The notes beneath the pieces are model-generated. The model worked only from the letters and a program-made list of their open reading frames with translations, ran no database searches and had not been told where the DNA came from. Below, piece by piece: positions 51,529 to 59,818 of a DNA stretch of 64,000 nucleotides. The position numbers and the translations under genes are program-made. Each line of letters opens with the position of its first letter. Position 1 is the first letter of the stretch. Source of the DNA: Plantactinospora mayteni (GTDB lineage Bacteria; Actinomycetota; Actinomycetes; Mycobacteriales; Micromonosporaceae); contig NZ_BONX01000049.1 of the NCBI RefSeq assembly GCF_016862935.1, forward strand, positions 1 through 64,000. The letters are read 5' to 3'.

Positions 51529-52230
51529 TCAACTCCGGTCGGGATCGACCGACTGCCGGGACAACGCGGCGGCGGAGAGCCGGCGGGCCGCCTCGGCGCG
51601 CTGTTCCCCCACCTCGGTGTCGGGTTCCGGGTCGTCGTTCCCGGAGCAGATCAGCCCGAAGAGAGTCGGGTGGTCGGAGATGTCGGGGCGGCGGCCGGCG
51701 TACCGGAGCAGGGTGTTCGCGGCGTGGTAGCGGACCAGGTAGTGGCGCTCCCGGACGGCTGCGGCCAACGCGTCGACCAGCCCCGGAGTCGGGGCGAACC
51801 CGGCGAGCGCCATGGCCGCGTCGATCCGGTCCCCCCAGTGCGCCCCGTCGGCCAGCACCGACACGACCGGCTCGGCCCACGCCTCGTCGCCGGTCAGCAC
51901 GTGCAGGGCCTGGGCCACCCGGACCTTGAACGTGCCGGAGGCGCCCGGAAGCGCGGCCCGGAGCAGCGCCTCGGCGTCGGGCGGAGCCAGCCCGTCGCCG
52001 GCCAGCGTGGCAATCGACTGGGCCGCCAGCGGGTCACGTTCGGCAATTCCGGCACCGAGCATCCGGGCCACGACCTCCGGCTCGTCCCCGGCGACGGTCA
52101 GCAGCCAGGTGAAGTCCGGGCCGTCATGCCAGACCAGGTACGGATCGCCGAACACGCCACGCCGCCAGTGCTGCCACTCCACGCCCCTGCCCCCCACCGT
52201 CACCTGCCTTGTCCATCCCCGCGCCAGCAC
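51529..52230 (-). CDS. HEAT-repeat-like hypothetical protein
   Basis: Encodes 233 residues. Helical repeats such as LLRAALPGASGTFKVRVAQA and AVRERHYLVRYHAANTLLRY look like HEAT/Armadillo units; a WQHWRRGVFGDPYLVWHDGP segment at the N-terminus is distinctive. No enzymatic motif is seen, suggesting a scaffold or binding protein. An internal GTG near 52203 is an alternative start. It lies between the propeller gene and the response regulator with no clear operon link. Confidence 0.65.
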   Translation of the reverse strand: MLARGWTRQVTVGGRGVEWQHWRRGVFGDPYLVWHDGPDFTWLLTVAGDEPEVVARMLGAGIAERDPLAAQSIATLAGDGLAPPDAEALLRAALPGASGTFKVRVAQALHVLTGDEAWAEPVVSVLADGAHWGDRIDAAMALAGFAPTPGLVDALAAAVRERHYLVRYHAANTLLRYAGRRPDISDHPTLFGLICSGNDDPEPDTEVGEQRAEAARRLSAAALSRQSVDPDRS

Positions 52231-52246
52231 TCGGGCGGGTACCGAC

Positions 52247-52981
52247 CTACTCGTCGCCCGCGTCGTGGGCGAGCAGCGCGAGCTGGATCCGGTTGTCCAG
52301 GTCGAGCTTGGCCAGCGCGCTGGAGACGTACGCCTTGACCGTGCCGACGGAGAGGAACAGCCGGTCGGCGATCTCGCCGTTCGACAGCCCTTCCGCCACC
52401 GCGACGGCGACCGCCCGCTCCCGTTCGGAGAGCAGCCCGAACCGCTCCCGGGCCCGCTGGTGTCGCTGGTCGCGGCGGCGGTGCGGCGCGACGCCCGCCA
52501 CGTGGTCGATCAGGGTACGCGCGACCGTCGGGGAGAGCACCGGCTCACCGGCGGCGGCCCGGCGTACCGCGTCGACGATCTGCTCCGGCGGGGTGTGCTT
52601 GACGAGGAAACCGGCCGCGCCGTTGCGGAGCGCGTCGAGGATCGTCGCGTCGGCGTCGAAGGTGGTCAGCACGATCACCTCCGGGCGCTGCCCCGATCGG
52701 GCGGTGATCGCCCGGGTCGCCGCGATCCCGTCCAGCAGCGGCATCCGGACGTCCATCAGCACCACGTCCGGGCGCAGCCGGGTCACCGCGTCGGCGACGT
52801 CGGCCCCGTCCGCCGCCTCGCCGACGACCTCAATGTCGGGCGCCCCGCCGAGCATCAGCCGCAGCCCGGTCCGGACCAGCGCGTCGTCGTCGACGAGCAG
52901 TACCCGGATGGCCGGCTCGGCACCCTGCGCGGGCGGCTGGCGCCCCGGCGCGTCGCCCGAAGTCATGCCGCCCGGAGTCAT
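52247..52981 (-). CDS. NarL/LuxR-family response regulator
   Basis: Encodes 244 residues. Receiver domain RVLLVDDDALVRTGLRLMLG with phospho-acceptor D77 (VVLMDVRMP) and the conserved Thr/Lys (LTTFD, VKHT), followed by a LuxR HTH (LSERERAVAVAVAEGLSNGE...). Its ATG overlaps the kinase stop by 4 bp (ATGA), so the pair forms one cognate two-component system. Confidence 0.94.
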   Translation of the reverse strand: MTPGGMTSGDAPGRQPPAQGAEPAIRVLLVDDDALVRTGLRLMLGGAPDIEVVGEAADGADVADAVTRLRPDVVLMDVRMPLLDGIAATRAITARSGQRPEVIVLTTFDADATILDALRNGAAGFLVKHTPPEQIVDAVRRAAAGEPVLSPTVARTLIDHVAGVAPHRRRDQRHQRARERFGLLSERERAVAVAVAEGLSNGEIADRLFLSVGTVKAYVSSALAKLDLDNRIQLALLAHDAGDE

Positions 52982-54324
52982 GCCGGCCAGGGTAGCCGGG
53001 TGGAGAGCCGGAACGTCCCGCCGACCACGCCGTGCTCGATGGTTCCGCCGTCCAGGGCCAGCCGTTCGGCGAGCCCGGTCAGCCCGGCACCGGCCCCGGG
53101 CAGGTCACCGGCCGGGTGCGGGGAGGAATCCGCCGGCCGTCGGCGGGCATCCGCAGGTGGCAGCGGATTGGTGATCGTGGCGACGACGCCGGTGCCGGGA
53201 TCGACCTCCACCCGTACCGTCACCTCGGTCTGGCCGGCGTGTTTCCGGGCGTTTGTCAGTCCCTCCTGGACGGTGCGATAGACCGTACGCTGCACCGCCG
53301 GCCGGAGTGACTCGGCCGCACCGGGTGCGCAGACCATCTCGAACGTCACCCGCTGACCGGCCGCCTGCGCCTCCTGGACCAGTCGGGAGATGTCGGCCAG
53401 CCTCGGCTGCGGCGCCGACCGGTCGGCCGTACCGGCTTCCGGGTCCGGCCCACCGCCGCCGTTCCGGTCACCCCGCTCCGGCCGCAGTACGGCGAGCACC
53501 TCGCCCAGCTCGACCAGGGCCTGCCGGGCGTTGTCCCGGATCACCTCGATCGCCCCACCGACCTCACCTGGCTTGAGCGGGACCCCCGCCCCTGCGTCGG
53601 CCTGGCTGGTCCGGTACGCCAACGCGCCCGCGTGCACCGAGATCAGCGAGATCCGGTGCGCGAGTACGTCGTGCATCTCCCGGGCGATCCGCTCCCGCTC
53701 CGCCTGGCGGGCTCCGGCCAGCCGTTGCTGGTGTTCGCCGCGCTCCCGGTCGACCTCGCGACGAAGGTTGGCGATGAGTTCCCGCCGGGCCCGGACCGCG
53801 ATCCCCCAGCCGAGCGGCACCAGATACATCAGCAGGATCAGCGTGAGGTATGCCCACTGGGTGACGCCGGGCGGCGGATTCTCGTAGCCGAACAACAGCG
53901 CCGGCACCAGGTGCAGCGCGGTAACCAGGGTCGCCGGCAGCCAGTTGCGGTGCACCGCGATGGTGAGCACCGTGACCAGGGCCGCGCCGAGCCCGGTCGC
54001 CGCCAGTGCCAGCACCAGCACCATCGCGACGCCGAGAAGGATCGGAAAGCGCCGCCGCCACCAGAGGGCCAGGCAGCCGATGGCACCGACCCAGGGGTCG
54101 ATCGTGATCATCCAGCCGGGAATCGCGTCGACGTAGTGCAGCGGAGCGCCACGCCAGGTCCACGCCCAGAAAAGCACCGCCAGGCCGAACAGCACGGAAT
54201 CCACGACCCAGGCCCGAACGGTGCGCTGCGGCTTGTCACTGGGTTCGGCGTGAGCCGGCCCGGGTGGCGTGGCGGTGTCGGTCCGGCCTCGACCGGGCGA
54301 CCGAAGGCGTCGGGCCAGCTCCAT
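52978..54324 (-). CDS. NarL-type (HisKA_3) sensor histidine kinase
   Basis: Encodes 448 residues. About five TM helices (40-175) form a membrane sensor without a large extracellular domain. The dimerisation helix ERERIAREMHDVLAHRISLI carries the phospho-His, and the HATPase follows with EGLTNARKHAGQTEV and GAGLTGLAERLALDGG. ATG 54324 (MELARRLRSPG) was chosen; the frame is open to 54963 but that part is shadow sequence of the PH-domain genes. Pairs with the response regulator at 52247. Signal unknown, perhaps envelope stress given the neighbouring membrane genes. Confidence 0.92.
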   Translation of the reverse strand: MELARRLRSPGRGRTDTATPPGPAHAEPSDKPQRTVRAWVVDSVLFGLAVLFWAWTWRGAPLHYVDAIPGWMITIDPWVGAIGCLALWWRRRFPILLGVAMVLVLALAATGLGAALVTVLTIAVHRNWLPATLVTALHLVPALLFGYENPPPGVTQWAYLTLILLMYLVPLGWGIAVRARRELIANLRREVDRERGEHQQRLAGARQAERERIAREMHDVLAHRISLISVHAGALAYRTSQADAGAGVPLKPGEVGGAIEVIRDNARQALVELGEVLAVLRPERGDRNGGGGPDPEAGTADRSAPQPRLADISRLVQEAQAAGQRVTFEMVCAPGAAESLRPAVQRTVYRTVQEGLTNARKHAGQTEVTVRVEVDPGTGVVATITNPLPPADARRRPADSSPHPAGDLPGAGAGLTGLAERLALDGGTIEHGVVGGTFRLSTRLPWPA

Positions 54325-54453
54325 GCGCCGAGCGTACAAACGGGCGGCCCGCCGCCGGACCTGGTCAACCGGCCAACAGCCCTGGCCAGCCGACCAGAAC
54401 CGATGGCCGACCGGCAGCGGCGCCCGGCCGGGTCCGTACCGCAATGTCTGGGG

Positions 54454-55107
54454 ATGGGACAGCAGCAGCCGCAGCCCGGCCGAGCGCCGACCGCCCCGGA
54501 CCCGCACCACCCGTCCACCCCGACCGGCCCGACCGCCTCGCCGGGGCGGACCGCCTCGACCGTCGCGCCGTCGCGTCCGGTGGAGCCCGCCGAGCCAGGC
54601 CCGGCGGCGGTGGCCGGGTCGCTGGGATTGCGCCCGCTCCGGCACCGGGTCGAGCGCCGGGCCGTCGGCTGGTGGAGCACCCGGGTCATCTTCGCCGTCG
54701 CGCCGCTGGTCGCGGTCCTCTCCATCGGGTACGCCGTGCTGCCCGCCGCCGCCCGGAGCTGGCTCGGCCCGATCCTGCTGGTCACGGTGTTGACCTGGTT
54801 GGCATACCTGGCCGTGGTGCCGTCCTGGCGGTACGCCATACACCGTTGGGAGGTCACCCCGGACGCCGTGTACGCGGTGTCGGGGTGGTTCGTCCGGGAG
54901 TGGCGGGCCGCCCCGATCTCCCGGATCCAGACCGTCGACACGGTCCGGGGGCCGCTGGAACAACTCTTCGGACTGGCCACGGTAACCGTGACGACGGCCT
55001 CGGCGAGCGGCCCGGTCGTACTGGTGGGGCTCGACGCGGACCTCGCCGCGCGGACCGCCGGGCGGCTCACCGAGATCGTCCGGCAGACGGCAGGGGATGC
55101 GACGTGA
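54454..55107 (+). CDS. Bacterial PH-domain (YdbS-like) membrane protein
   Basis: Encodes 217 residues. A Pro/Thr-rich N-terminus (about 1-60) precedes two TM helices (about 80-125) and a bacterial PH domain (WEVTPDAVYAVSGWFVREWR followed by AAPISRIQTVDTVRGPLEQLF). It overlaps the next gene by 4 bp (GTGA). YdbS/YdbT pairs are membrane proteins of unclear function, implicated in envelope stress and lantibiotic tolerance in Bacillus. Divergent from the two-component system. Confidence 0.85.
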   Translation: MGQQQPQPGRAPTAPDPHHPSTPTGPTASPGRTASTVAPSRPVEPAEPGPAAVAGSLGLRPLRHRVERRAVGWWSTRVIFAVAPLVAVLSIGYAVLPAAARSWLGPILLVTVLTWLAYLAVVPSWRYAIHRWEVTPDAVYAVSGWFVREWRAAPISRIQTVDTVRGPLEQLFGLATVTVTTASASGPVVLVGLDADLAARTAGRLTEIVRQTAGDAT

Positions 55108-56744
55108 CCCCGGCCCCCGAGACGGCGCGCAACTCGATTCCGGCGACGGAGATCCCGTGGCAGCGGCTCGACGCCCGGATCATCTGGGTCGACGGGCTCT
55201 TCGCGCTGCTGTCGCTCGTACCCGCCGGGTTGGCTCTGCTCGTCGCCGACGAGCCGCACGTCTCGACGCTGATCCCGGTGCTCGCGGTGGCCGTGGGTGG
55301 GGTTGTCGGCGCGGCCCGGGACACGCTGCGCTGGGTCAAGACACGGTATCGGCTGACCGAGGAGCTGGTGGAGCTGCGCACCGGCCTGCTGGTCCGGCAG
55401 CACCGCACGCTGCGCCGCGAGCGGATCCGGACCGTCAGTACGACGGCGCGGCTGCGACACCGGCTCGCCGGGCTGCGGGTACTCACCGTCGGGGTCGGCC
55501 AGCCGGGCGCGACCGGGTACGAGGCGTTGCATCTCGACGCGGTCACCCGGACGGCCGCCGAGGACCTCCGCCGGGAGCTGCTGGCCGGCTCGCCGGAGGT
55601 GGCGCCGGTTGGTGACGAGGTCGATGTCGACGGCGGGGCGCCCGGTGAGCGGGTCTTCGCCCGGATCCGCTGGTCGTGGGTCTGCTACAACGTGTTCAGC
55701 GTGTGGGCGCTGGTCACGGCGGCCGGGCTGCTCTGGGGCGGCTACTGGCTGGCGCAGTCGTTCGGGTTCGATGCGGCCGGATTCGTCTCCGGGCTGCTGG
55801 ACTGGCGGTCCCTCGGTCCGTGGCGTACCGGTGCGATCGCGTTCGTCGGCGTCGGCGCGCTCGGGGTGCTGGGCATGGCGGTCGCGTTCGTGGCCGAGAA
55901 CTGGGCCTTCCGGCTGGTACGCGTCGACACGCCGACCGGTGCCATGCTGCGTACGTCCCAGGGATTGTTCCGGACCCGGGAGGTGAACCGAGATGTCAGT
56001 CGGCTGCGCGGGGTAGAAATTTCGGAGCCGCTGCTCTGGCGCTGGATGGGGATGGCCGACACCAACGTCATCTCGACCGGGCTGACGATCTGGAGCATGA
56101 CGCCGGCCACCACGATCCTGCCGCGCGGCCCGATCGGCGTGGCGCGGAGGGTGGCAACCCGGGTGCTCGACCTCGACGCCGGGGCCAGCCCGTTCGCCGT
56201 ACCGCCGCGTCGGCATCCGCCGGCCGCGCTGCGCCGCCGGATCGGCTGGGCGACGCTGGTCACGCTCGCCGTCACTGGGCTGCTTGCCTGGCTGGGCGGT
56301 TTCGTCGAAGCGCTGCCGTCCTGGCTGTGGTTGGGCGGGGTGGGGCTGCTGCCGGTGGCGCTGGGGGCGGCGGTGGTGGCGTGGCGGGCGCTCGGGCACG
56401 GCATCGTCGGCGAGTACCTGGTGGTCCGGTCCGGGTTGGTCAGCCGGAGCACGGCGGCGCTGTCCCGCCCGGCGGTGATCGGCTGGCGGCTGCGCCAGTC
56501 GGTGCTGCAACGACGCCTCGGCCTGGCCACCCTACTTGCGACCACCGCAGCCGGCCACGGCCAGTACGCGGCCGTGGACATGCCCGCGCGGACTGTGGTC
56601 ACCTTCGCCGAGCAGGTGGTACCTGGTTTGCTCGCCCCGCTGGTCGCCGACGGGCCGGCGGTCGAGCAATCGACCGCACCAGTCCCCGAGTCCTCGGCAC
56701 CGGACGCATCACCCCTGGAGGGAACATGTCATCGCGTCGGCTGA
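55104..56744 (+). CDS. Bacterial PH-domain (YdbT-like) membrane protein
   Basis: Encodes 546 residues. Three PH-like segments separated by TM pairs: YRLTEELVELRTGLLVRQHR, then AFRLVRVDTPTGAMLRTSQG, then EYLVVRSGLVSRSTAALSRP near the end, the usual YdbT arrangement. GTG 55104 overlaps the stop of the YdbS-like gene, so translation is coupled. The C-terminal 19 bp overlap the next gene start. Confidence 0.87.
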   Translation: MTPAPETARNSIPATEIPWQRLDARIIWVDGLFALLSLVPAGLALLVADEPHVSTLIPVLAVAVGGVVGAARDTLRWVKTRYRLTEELVELRTGLLVRQHRTLRRERIRTVSTTARLRHRLAGLRVLTVGVGQPGATGYEALHLDAVTRTAAEDLRRELLAGSPEVAPVGDEVDVDGGAPGERVFARIRWSWVCYNVFSVWALVTAAGLLWGGYWLAQSFGFDAAGFVSGLLDWRSLGPWRTGAIAFVGVGALGVLGMAVAFVAENWAFRLVRVDTPTGAMLRTSQGLFRTREVNRDVSRLRGVEISEPLLWRWMGMADTNVISTGLTIWSMTPATTILPRGPIGVARRVATRVLDLDAGASPFAVPPRRHPPAALRRRIGWATLVTLAVTGLLAWLGGFVEALPSWLWLGGVGLLPVALGAAVVAWRALGHGIVGEYLVVRSGLVSRSTAALSRPAVIGWRLRQSVLQRRLGLATLLATTAAGHGQYAAVDMPARTVVTFAEQVVPGLLAPLVADGPAVEQSTAPVPESSAPDASPLEGTCHRVG

Positions 56745-57436
56745 CCCGAGTGCTGCTCTGGTGTGGAGTGGTCGGACCGCCGCTGTTCATCCTGGTGTTC
56801 CTGGTCGACGGGGCCACCCGGGCGGGCTACGACCCGACGTACCACCCGGTGAGTGCGCTGAGTCTCGGCCCGCGCGGGTGGATCCAGATCACCAATTTCG
56901 TGTTGACCGGGCTGCTGATGCTCGGCTTCGCGGTCGGGTTGCGCCGCGCCCTGCGTCCGGGGCGTGCCGACCTCTGGGGGCCGCTGGCGGTTGGCGTGTT
57001 CGGGCTCGGCTTGGTGCTCTCCGGCGTCTTCGTGATGGACCCGGCCCACGGCTATCCGCCCGGTGCGACGCTGGACGGTGCCATGACCAGTCTGCCCGGC
57101 GTACTGCACGACAACCTCGGCATCGTGGTGTTCGTGTCGGTACCGGTCGCCTGCTTCGTACTGGCCCGCCGCTCCGCCGGACGGCCGACCGATCGCGCCT
57201 GGGTCGCGTACGACCTCCTGACCGGACTCGCCGGCCTGGCCCTGTTCGTCACCTTCGGTACGGCCTGGGAAGCCGACCATCCGTCGACCGGCCTGATCCA
57301 ACGAGCGATGATCACCGTCGACTGGACCTGGATCACCGTACTTGCCCTACGGCTGCTCACCGAGTCCCGTAGCCGGTCCGCCAAGCTGCCGCAGGTCAGC
57401 TCCACACGGGGTAACGGCGGATCTACGACCCCGTAA
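56726..57436 (+). CDS. DUF998 family membrane protein
   Basis: Encodes 236 residues with about six TM helices. Family traits: GVVGPPLFILVFLVDGATRA with DPTYHPVSALSLGPRGWIQI, MDPAHGYPPGATLDG, and a conserved late loop. ATG 56726 follows GGAGGGA and lies inside the end of the YdbT-like gene (19-bp overlap), making a three-gene operon. Function of DUF998 is not known. Confidence 0.85.
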   Translation: MSSRRLTRVLLWCGVVGPPLFILVFLVDGATRAGYDPTYHPVSALSLGPRGWIQITNFVLTGLLMLGFAVGLRRALRPGRADLWGPLAVGVFGLGLVLSGVFVMDPAHGYPPGATLDGAMTSLPGVLHDNLGIVVFVSVPVACFVLARRSAGRPTDRAWVAYDLLTGLAGLALFVTFGTAWEADHPSTGLIQRAMITVDWTWITVLALRLLTESRSRSAKLPQVSSTRGNGGSTTP

Positions 57437-57446
57437 CCCCGAGCTG

Positions 57447-57677
57447 CTATGCCTGCTCGTCCTCGTCGTCCCGGTCCTTGAGCTGCTGAGGCCGGTACTT
57501 CCGGATGTACTCCTCGACATCGCTACGCAGCCACACCGAGCCAGCGATCAGGGTCTGGAACGGCGCCGGGAACCGGCGATCGGCGGTGATCTGCCGCAAC
57601 CGCGAGCGGCCGACGCCAAGCATTTGAAGAATCTCGGCCGGTCCGACCAGAGGTCCCGGAGGAGGGTCCTGTCCCAT
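57447..57677 (-). CDS. Small AlpA/MerR-like helix-turn-helix protein
   Basis: Encodes 76 residues. LVGPAEILQMLGVGRSRLRQ followed by ITADRRFPAPFQTL and WLRSDVEEYIRKYRPQ is a complete winged HTH of the excisionase/AlpA kind. ATG 57677 is 39 bp from a pair of direct repeats (57716-57737). Such proteins regulate mobile-element or neighbouring genes. It is convergent with the DUF998 gene and divergent from the small coiled-coil protein. Confidence 0.8.
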   Translation of the reverse strand: MGQDPPPGPLVGPAEILQMLGVGRSRLRQITADRRFPAPFQTLIAGSVWLRSDVEEYIRKYRPQQLKDRDDEDEQA

Positions 57678-57715
57678 CCACACGACGGTAGGCACACACT
57701 GGTCTACCCATCTTT

Positions 57716-57770
57716 GCGCGCATGATGTAGCGCGCATATGTTGACAGGGCAGCAGAGACCAGGAGAGGAT
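57716..57770. promoter_or_regulatory. Direct-repeat operator and promoter between divergent genes
   Basis: GCGCGCAT occurs twice, at 57716-57723 and 57730-57737, 14 bp start to start, which suits a dimer on one face of the helix. On the plus strand TTGACA (57741-57746) and GAGGAT (57765-57770), 18 bp apart, form a promoter for the coiled-coil gene. The repeats lie immediately upstream of that -35. Confidence 0.5.
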
Positions 57771-57911
57771 CCGGCCAAGCCCTTGTCCGGGTGGCCATCG
57801 CAGGCGGTCGGGCAGGGTGCTGAACACGGGGGCTGCCGCCGGTCCTCTTCTCAAGTCCTCCGGCGCCCGACGGCAGCCCCCACTCGCCTACCTGCCGAGG
57901 AGGGCAAGCCC

Positions 57912-58193
57912 GTGCGAGGGGACGCGTACAGCTCCGACCCGCCACCACGTATGACCCTGGAACAACAGAACGAGCGACTGAAAGCCGAACTCGCCTCCTG
58001 CCAGCAGGCCCTGTGCCACCTTCAGTCCCGGCTGACCGAGGCCAAGGTCCGGCTCGGCATGATCAGCCGGATCGTCCGAGACGTCGAACGAACCAGACGC
58101 GCGCCCGGCGTGTCCTTCGCTGCCGTCCGGGCAGCGCTGTACGTCCAGCCGGATCGACTCCGCGATCTCGGAGCCGACCTACCCATCTTGTAG
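57912..58193 (+). CDS. Small coiled-coil protein, hypothetical
   Basis: Encodes 93 residues from GTG 57912, which follows GAGGAGGG; ATG 57951 is a weaker alternative. A heptad-type helix (TLEQQNERLKAELASCQQAL, about 15-60) is followed by a short globular tail (SFAAVRAALYVQPDRL). No family recognised. Divergent from the small HTH protein and with its own promoter behind direct repeats, so it may be the regulated target. Confidence 0.6.
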   Translation: MRGDAYSSDPPPRMTLEQQNERLKAELASCQQALCHLQSRLTEAKVRLGMISRIVRDVERTRRAPGVSFAAVRAALYVQPDRLRDLGADLPIL

Positions 58194-58279
58194 GTCAGGC
58201 AAGGTTATGAGCCGGATCAGGGCCCCGCCTCCTCGCTGTTCGCCTACGAGTCCCCAGCCTCCGGCTACGGAGGTGTGTG

Positions 58280-58693
58280 CTACAGCCCGAGCTCAGCGAT
58301 AAGCGCCTCGATGGTTGGTGCGACTTCGACCCACCGCATCTTGCTGTCGAGGTACACCACCGACGGCGCGTCCATCGAACGGCGGAAGTCCAGCGCGAAC
58401 GGCTGGTCCGCACCGAGGTCACCGAGCAGCAGCGACATTTGTGGATCGATGTCACCTGGTGGGTTGGCGGGATCTGGTGTGCCGATATAGAGCTGCCGGA
58501 ACTCGTCGTCGTAGTCGATGTCGTCGATCCACCGGGCGTTCCGCCTCATCTGTTCGACAGCCAGGAAGACGGGTCCGTATGCGGGCTCGCCGAACATCCT
58601 GACGTAGATGTCGCTGCCGGCAGGCGCGGTCCATCTGCCCTGTTGCGCCACATCGACCAGCGCGGGCGGGAGGGGGAGGCCGTCGGCGTGCAC
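58280..58693 (-). CDS. Hypothetical protein, SUKH-like
   Basis: Encodes 137 residues from GTG 58693. SDIYVRMFGEPAYGPVFLAV, DEFRQLYIGTP and the C-terminal VVYLDSKMRWVEVAPTIEAL recall the SMI1/KNR4 (SUKH) fold used by immunity proteins, but the match is by pattern only. No toxin gene is next to it. It may be an orphan immunity protein or an unrelated small domain. Confidence 0.55.
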   Translation of the reverse strand: MHADGLPLPPALVDVAQQGRWTAPAGSDIYVRMFGEPAYGPVFLAVEQMRRNARWIDDIDYDDEFRQLYIGTPDPANPPGDIDPQMSLLLGDLGADQPFALDFRRSMDAPSVVYLDSKMRWVEVAPTIEALIAELGL

Positions 58694-58824
58694 CGGCCAA
58701 TGCTAGTAACCGAGGCAGGCCGTGACGATTGCTCGGGTGGTTCCCACGTCGCGGAACTGAGCCCGTTCCGGCTGCCGTTTCGCGGAGCTTGACCCGATTG
58801 ACCGTAGCCCGGCGTGTGGACGAG

Positions 58825-59805
58825 TCAGCCGATGATGCTCCAGGCGAGTACCCGGGCTGGCGCGCCGACCATGATCTGGCGTACGACATCCGAGCCGAGT
58901 CGCGTACGCAGCCGGGGTAGGAAGCGGTTCGGCAGGTACGCCAGTCCTGGCATGCCGCCGTACGCGACGTAGCGGGTGCGGCGGGCGACGTCGCCGCCGA
59001 GTAGCAGGTGTCCGGCCATTCCCTCCCCGCACACCGCCTCGATCAACTCGATCAGGGCGCTGTCCGGCCGGTACCGGTGTCGGGCCATTCCGTCGTAGCC
59101 GAGGTACGCGCCCCGCTGGGCGAGTTCCACGTGCAGCCCCGGGTCCGGGTTACGGTCCGCGTGCGCCAACACCACCCGCCCCGGCTCGACGCCATCGACC
59201 CCCAGCAGGTCGAGCACCTCGTGACCAGCACTCCCGTGCTCCAAGTGAACCATCACCGCAGCACCGGTCGAGCGGTGCGCAGCAGCCACCGCCCCGAGCA
59301 CCCGCCGCTCGAACGGACTGATCGACCAGTACCCGATCCCCGCCTTGAGCAGCCCGGCCCGCACCGGCCGCCCGTCCGGAGCGAGCGCGACCGCCGTACC
59401 GCCAGGGGTTTCCGGGGTTGATCCGGCGTCGCGGGCCGGGCAGCCATCCACGAGGTCGGCGTGGAACCGGGCGGCGAGGTCCGCCTCGGTGGCGGTGACC
59501 AGCGGATGGTCCGGACCATAGTGCGCCTCCCGGTGCGCGCCCGTCGTCGCCACCACCCGCATCCCGGTGGCGGCGCTGATCCTGGCGACCGCCGCCGGAT
59601 CGCGGCCCAGCCCGACCGGGGTCGCCTCGACCATCGCGGTGATGCCGGCGGCGAACAGCAGCCCGGCCTCAGTGTGGCTGGCCGGCTCGTCGTCCAGTTC
59701 GTCGCCGGGCAGCAGCGGAGTGACCTGGAACAGGTGCTCGTGGTAGTCGGTCGGGCCGAGCAGCTCCGGCGGCACGTCGCCGAGCACGGTCCGGACGAAG
59801 CTCAC
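58825..59805 (-). CDS. Phosphotriesterase-like metallohydrolase (lactonase)
   Basis: Encodes 326 residues. All metal ligands of the PTE family are present: H22 and H24 (DYHEHLF), the carboxylated lysine K154 (GLLKAGIG), H187 (VMVHLEH), H215 (VVLAHADRN) and D272 (LLGGDVARR). Members are mostly lactonases acting on sugar or acyl lactones. It is last in the minus-strand operon, 13 bp after the shikimate-dehydrogenase-like gene, so an aldonolactone-type substrate is likely. Confidence 0.9.
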   Translation of the reverse strand: MSFVRTVLGDVPPELLGPTDYHEHLFQVTPLLPGDELDDEPASHTEAGLLFAAGITAMVEATPVGLGRDPAAVARISAATGMRVVATTGAHREAHYGPDHPLVTATEADLAARFHADLVDGCPARDAGSTPETPGGTAVALAPDGRPVRAGLLKAGIGYWSISPFERRVLGAVAAAHRSTGAAVMVHLEHGSAGHEVLDLLGVDGVEPGRVVLAHADRNPDPGLHVELAQRGAYLGYDGMARHRYRPDSALIELIEAVCGEGMAGHLLLGGDVARRTRYVAYGGMPGLAYLPNRFLPRLRTRLGSDVVRQIMVGAPARVLAWSIIG

Positions 59806-59818
59806 GAGCTAACCCCGC

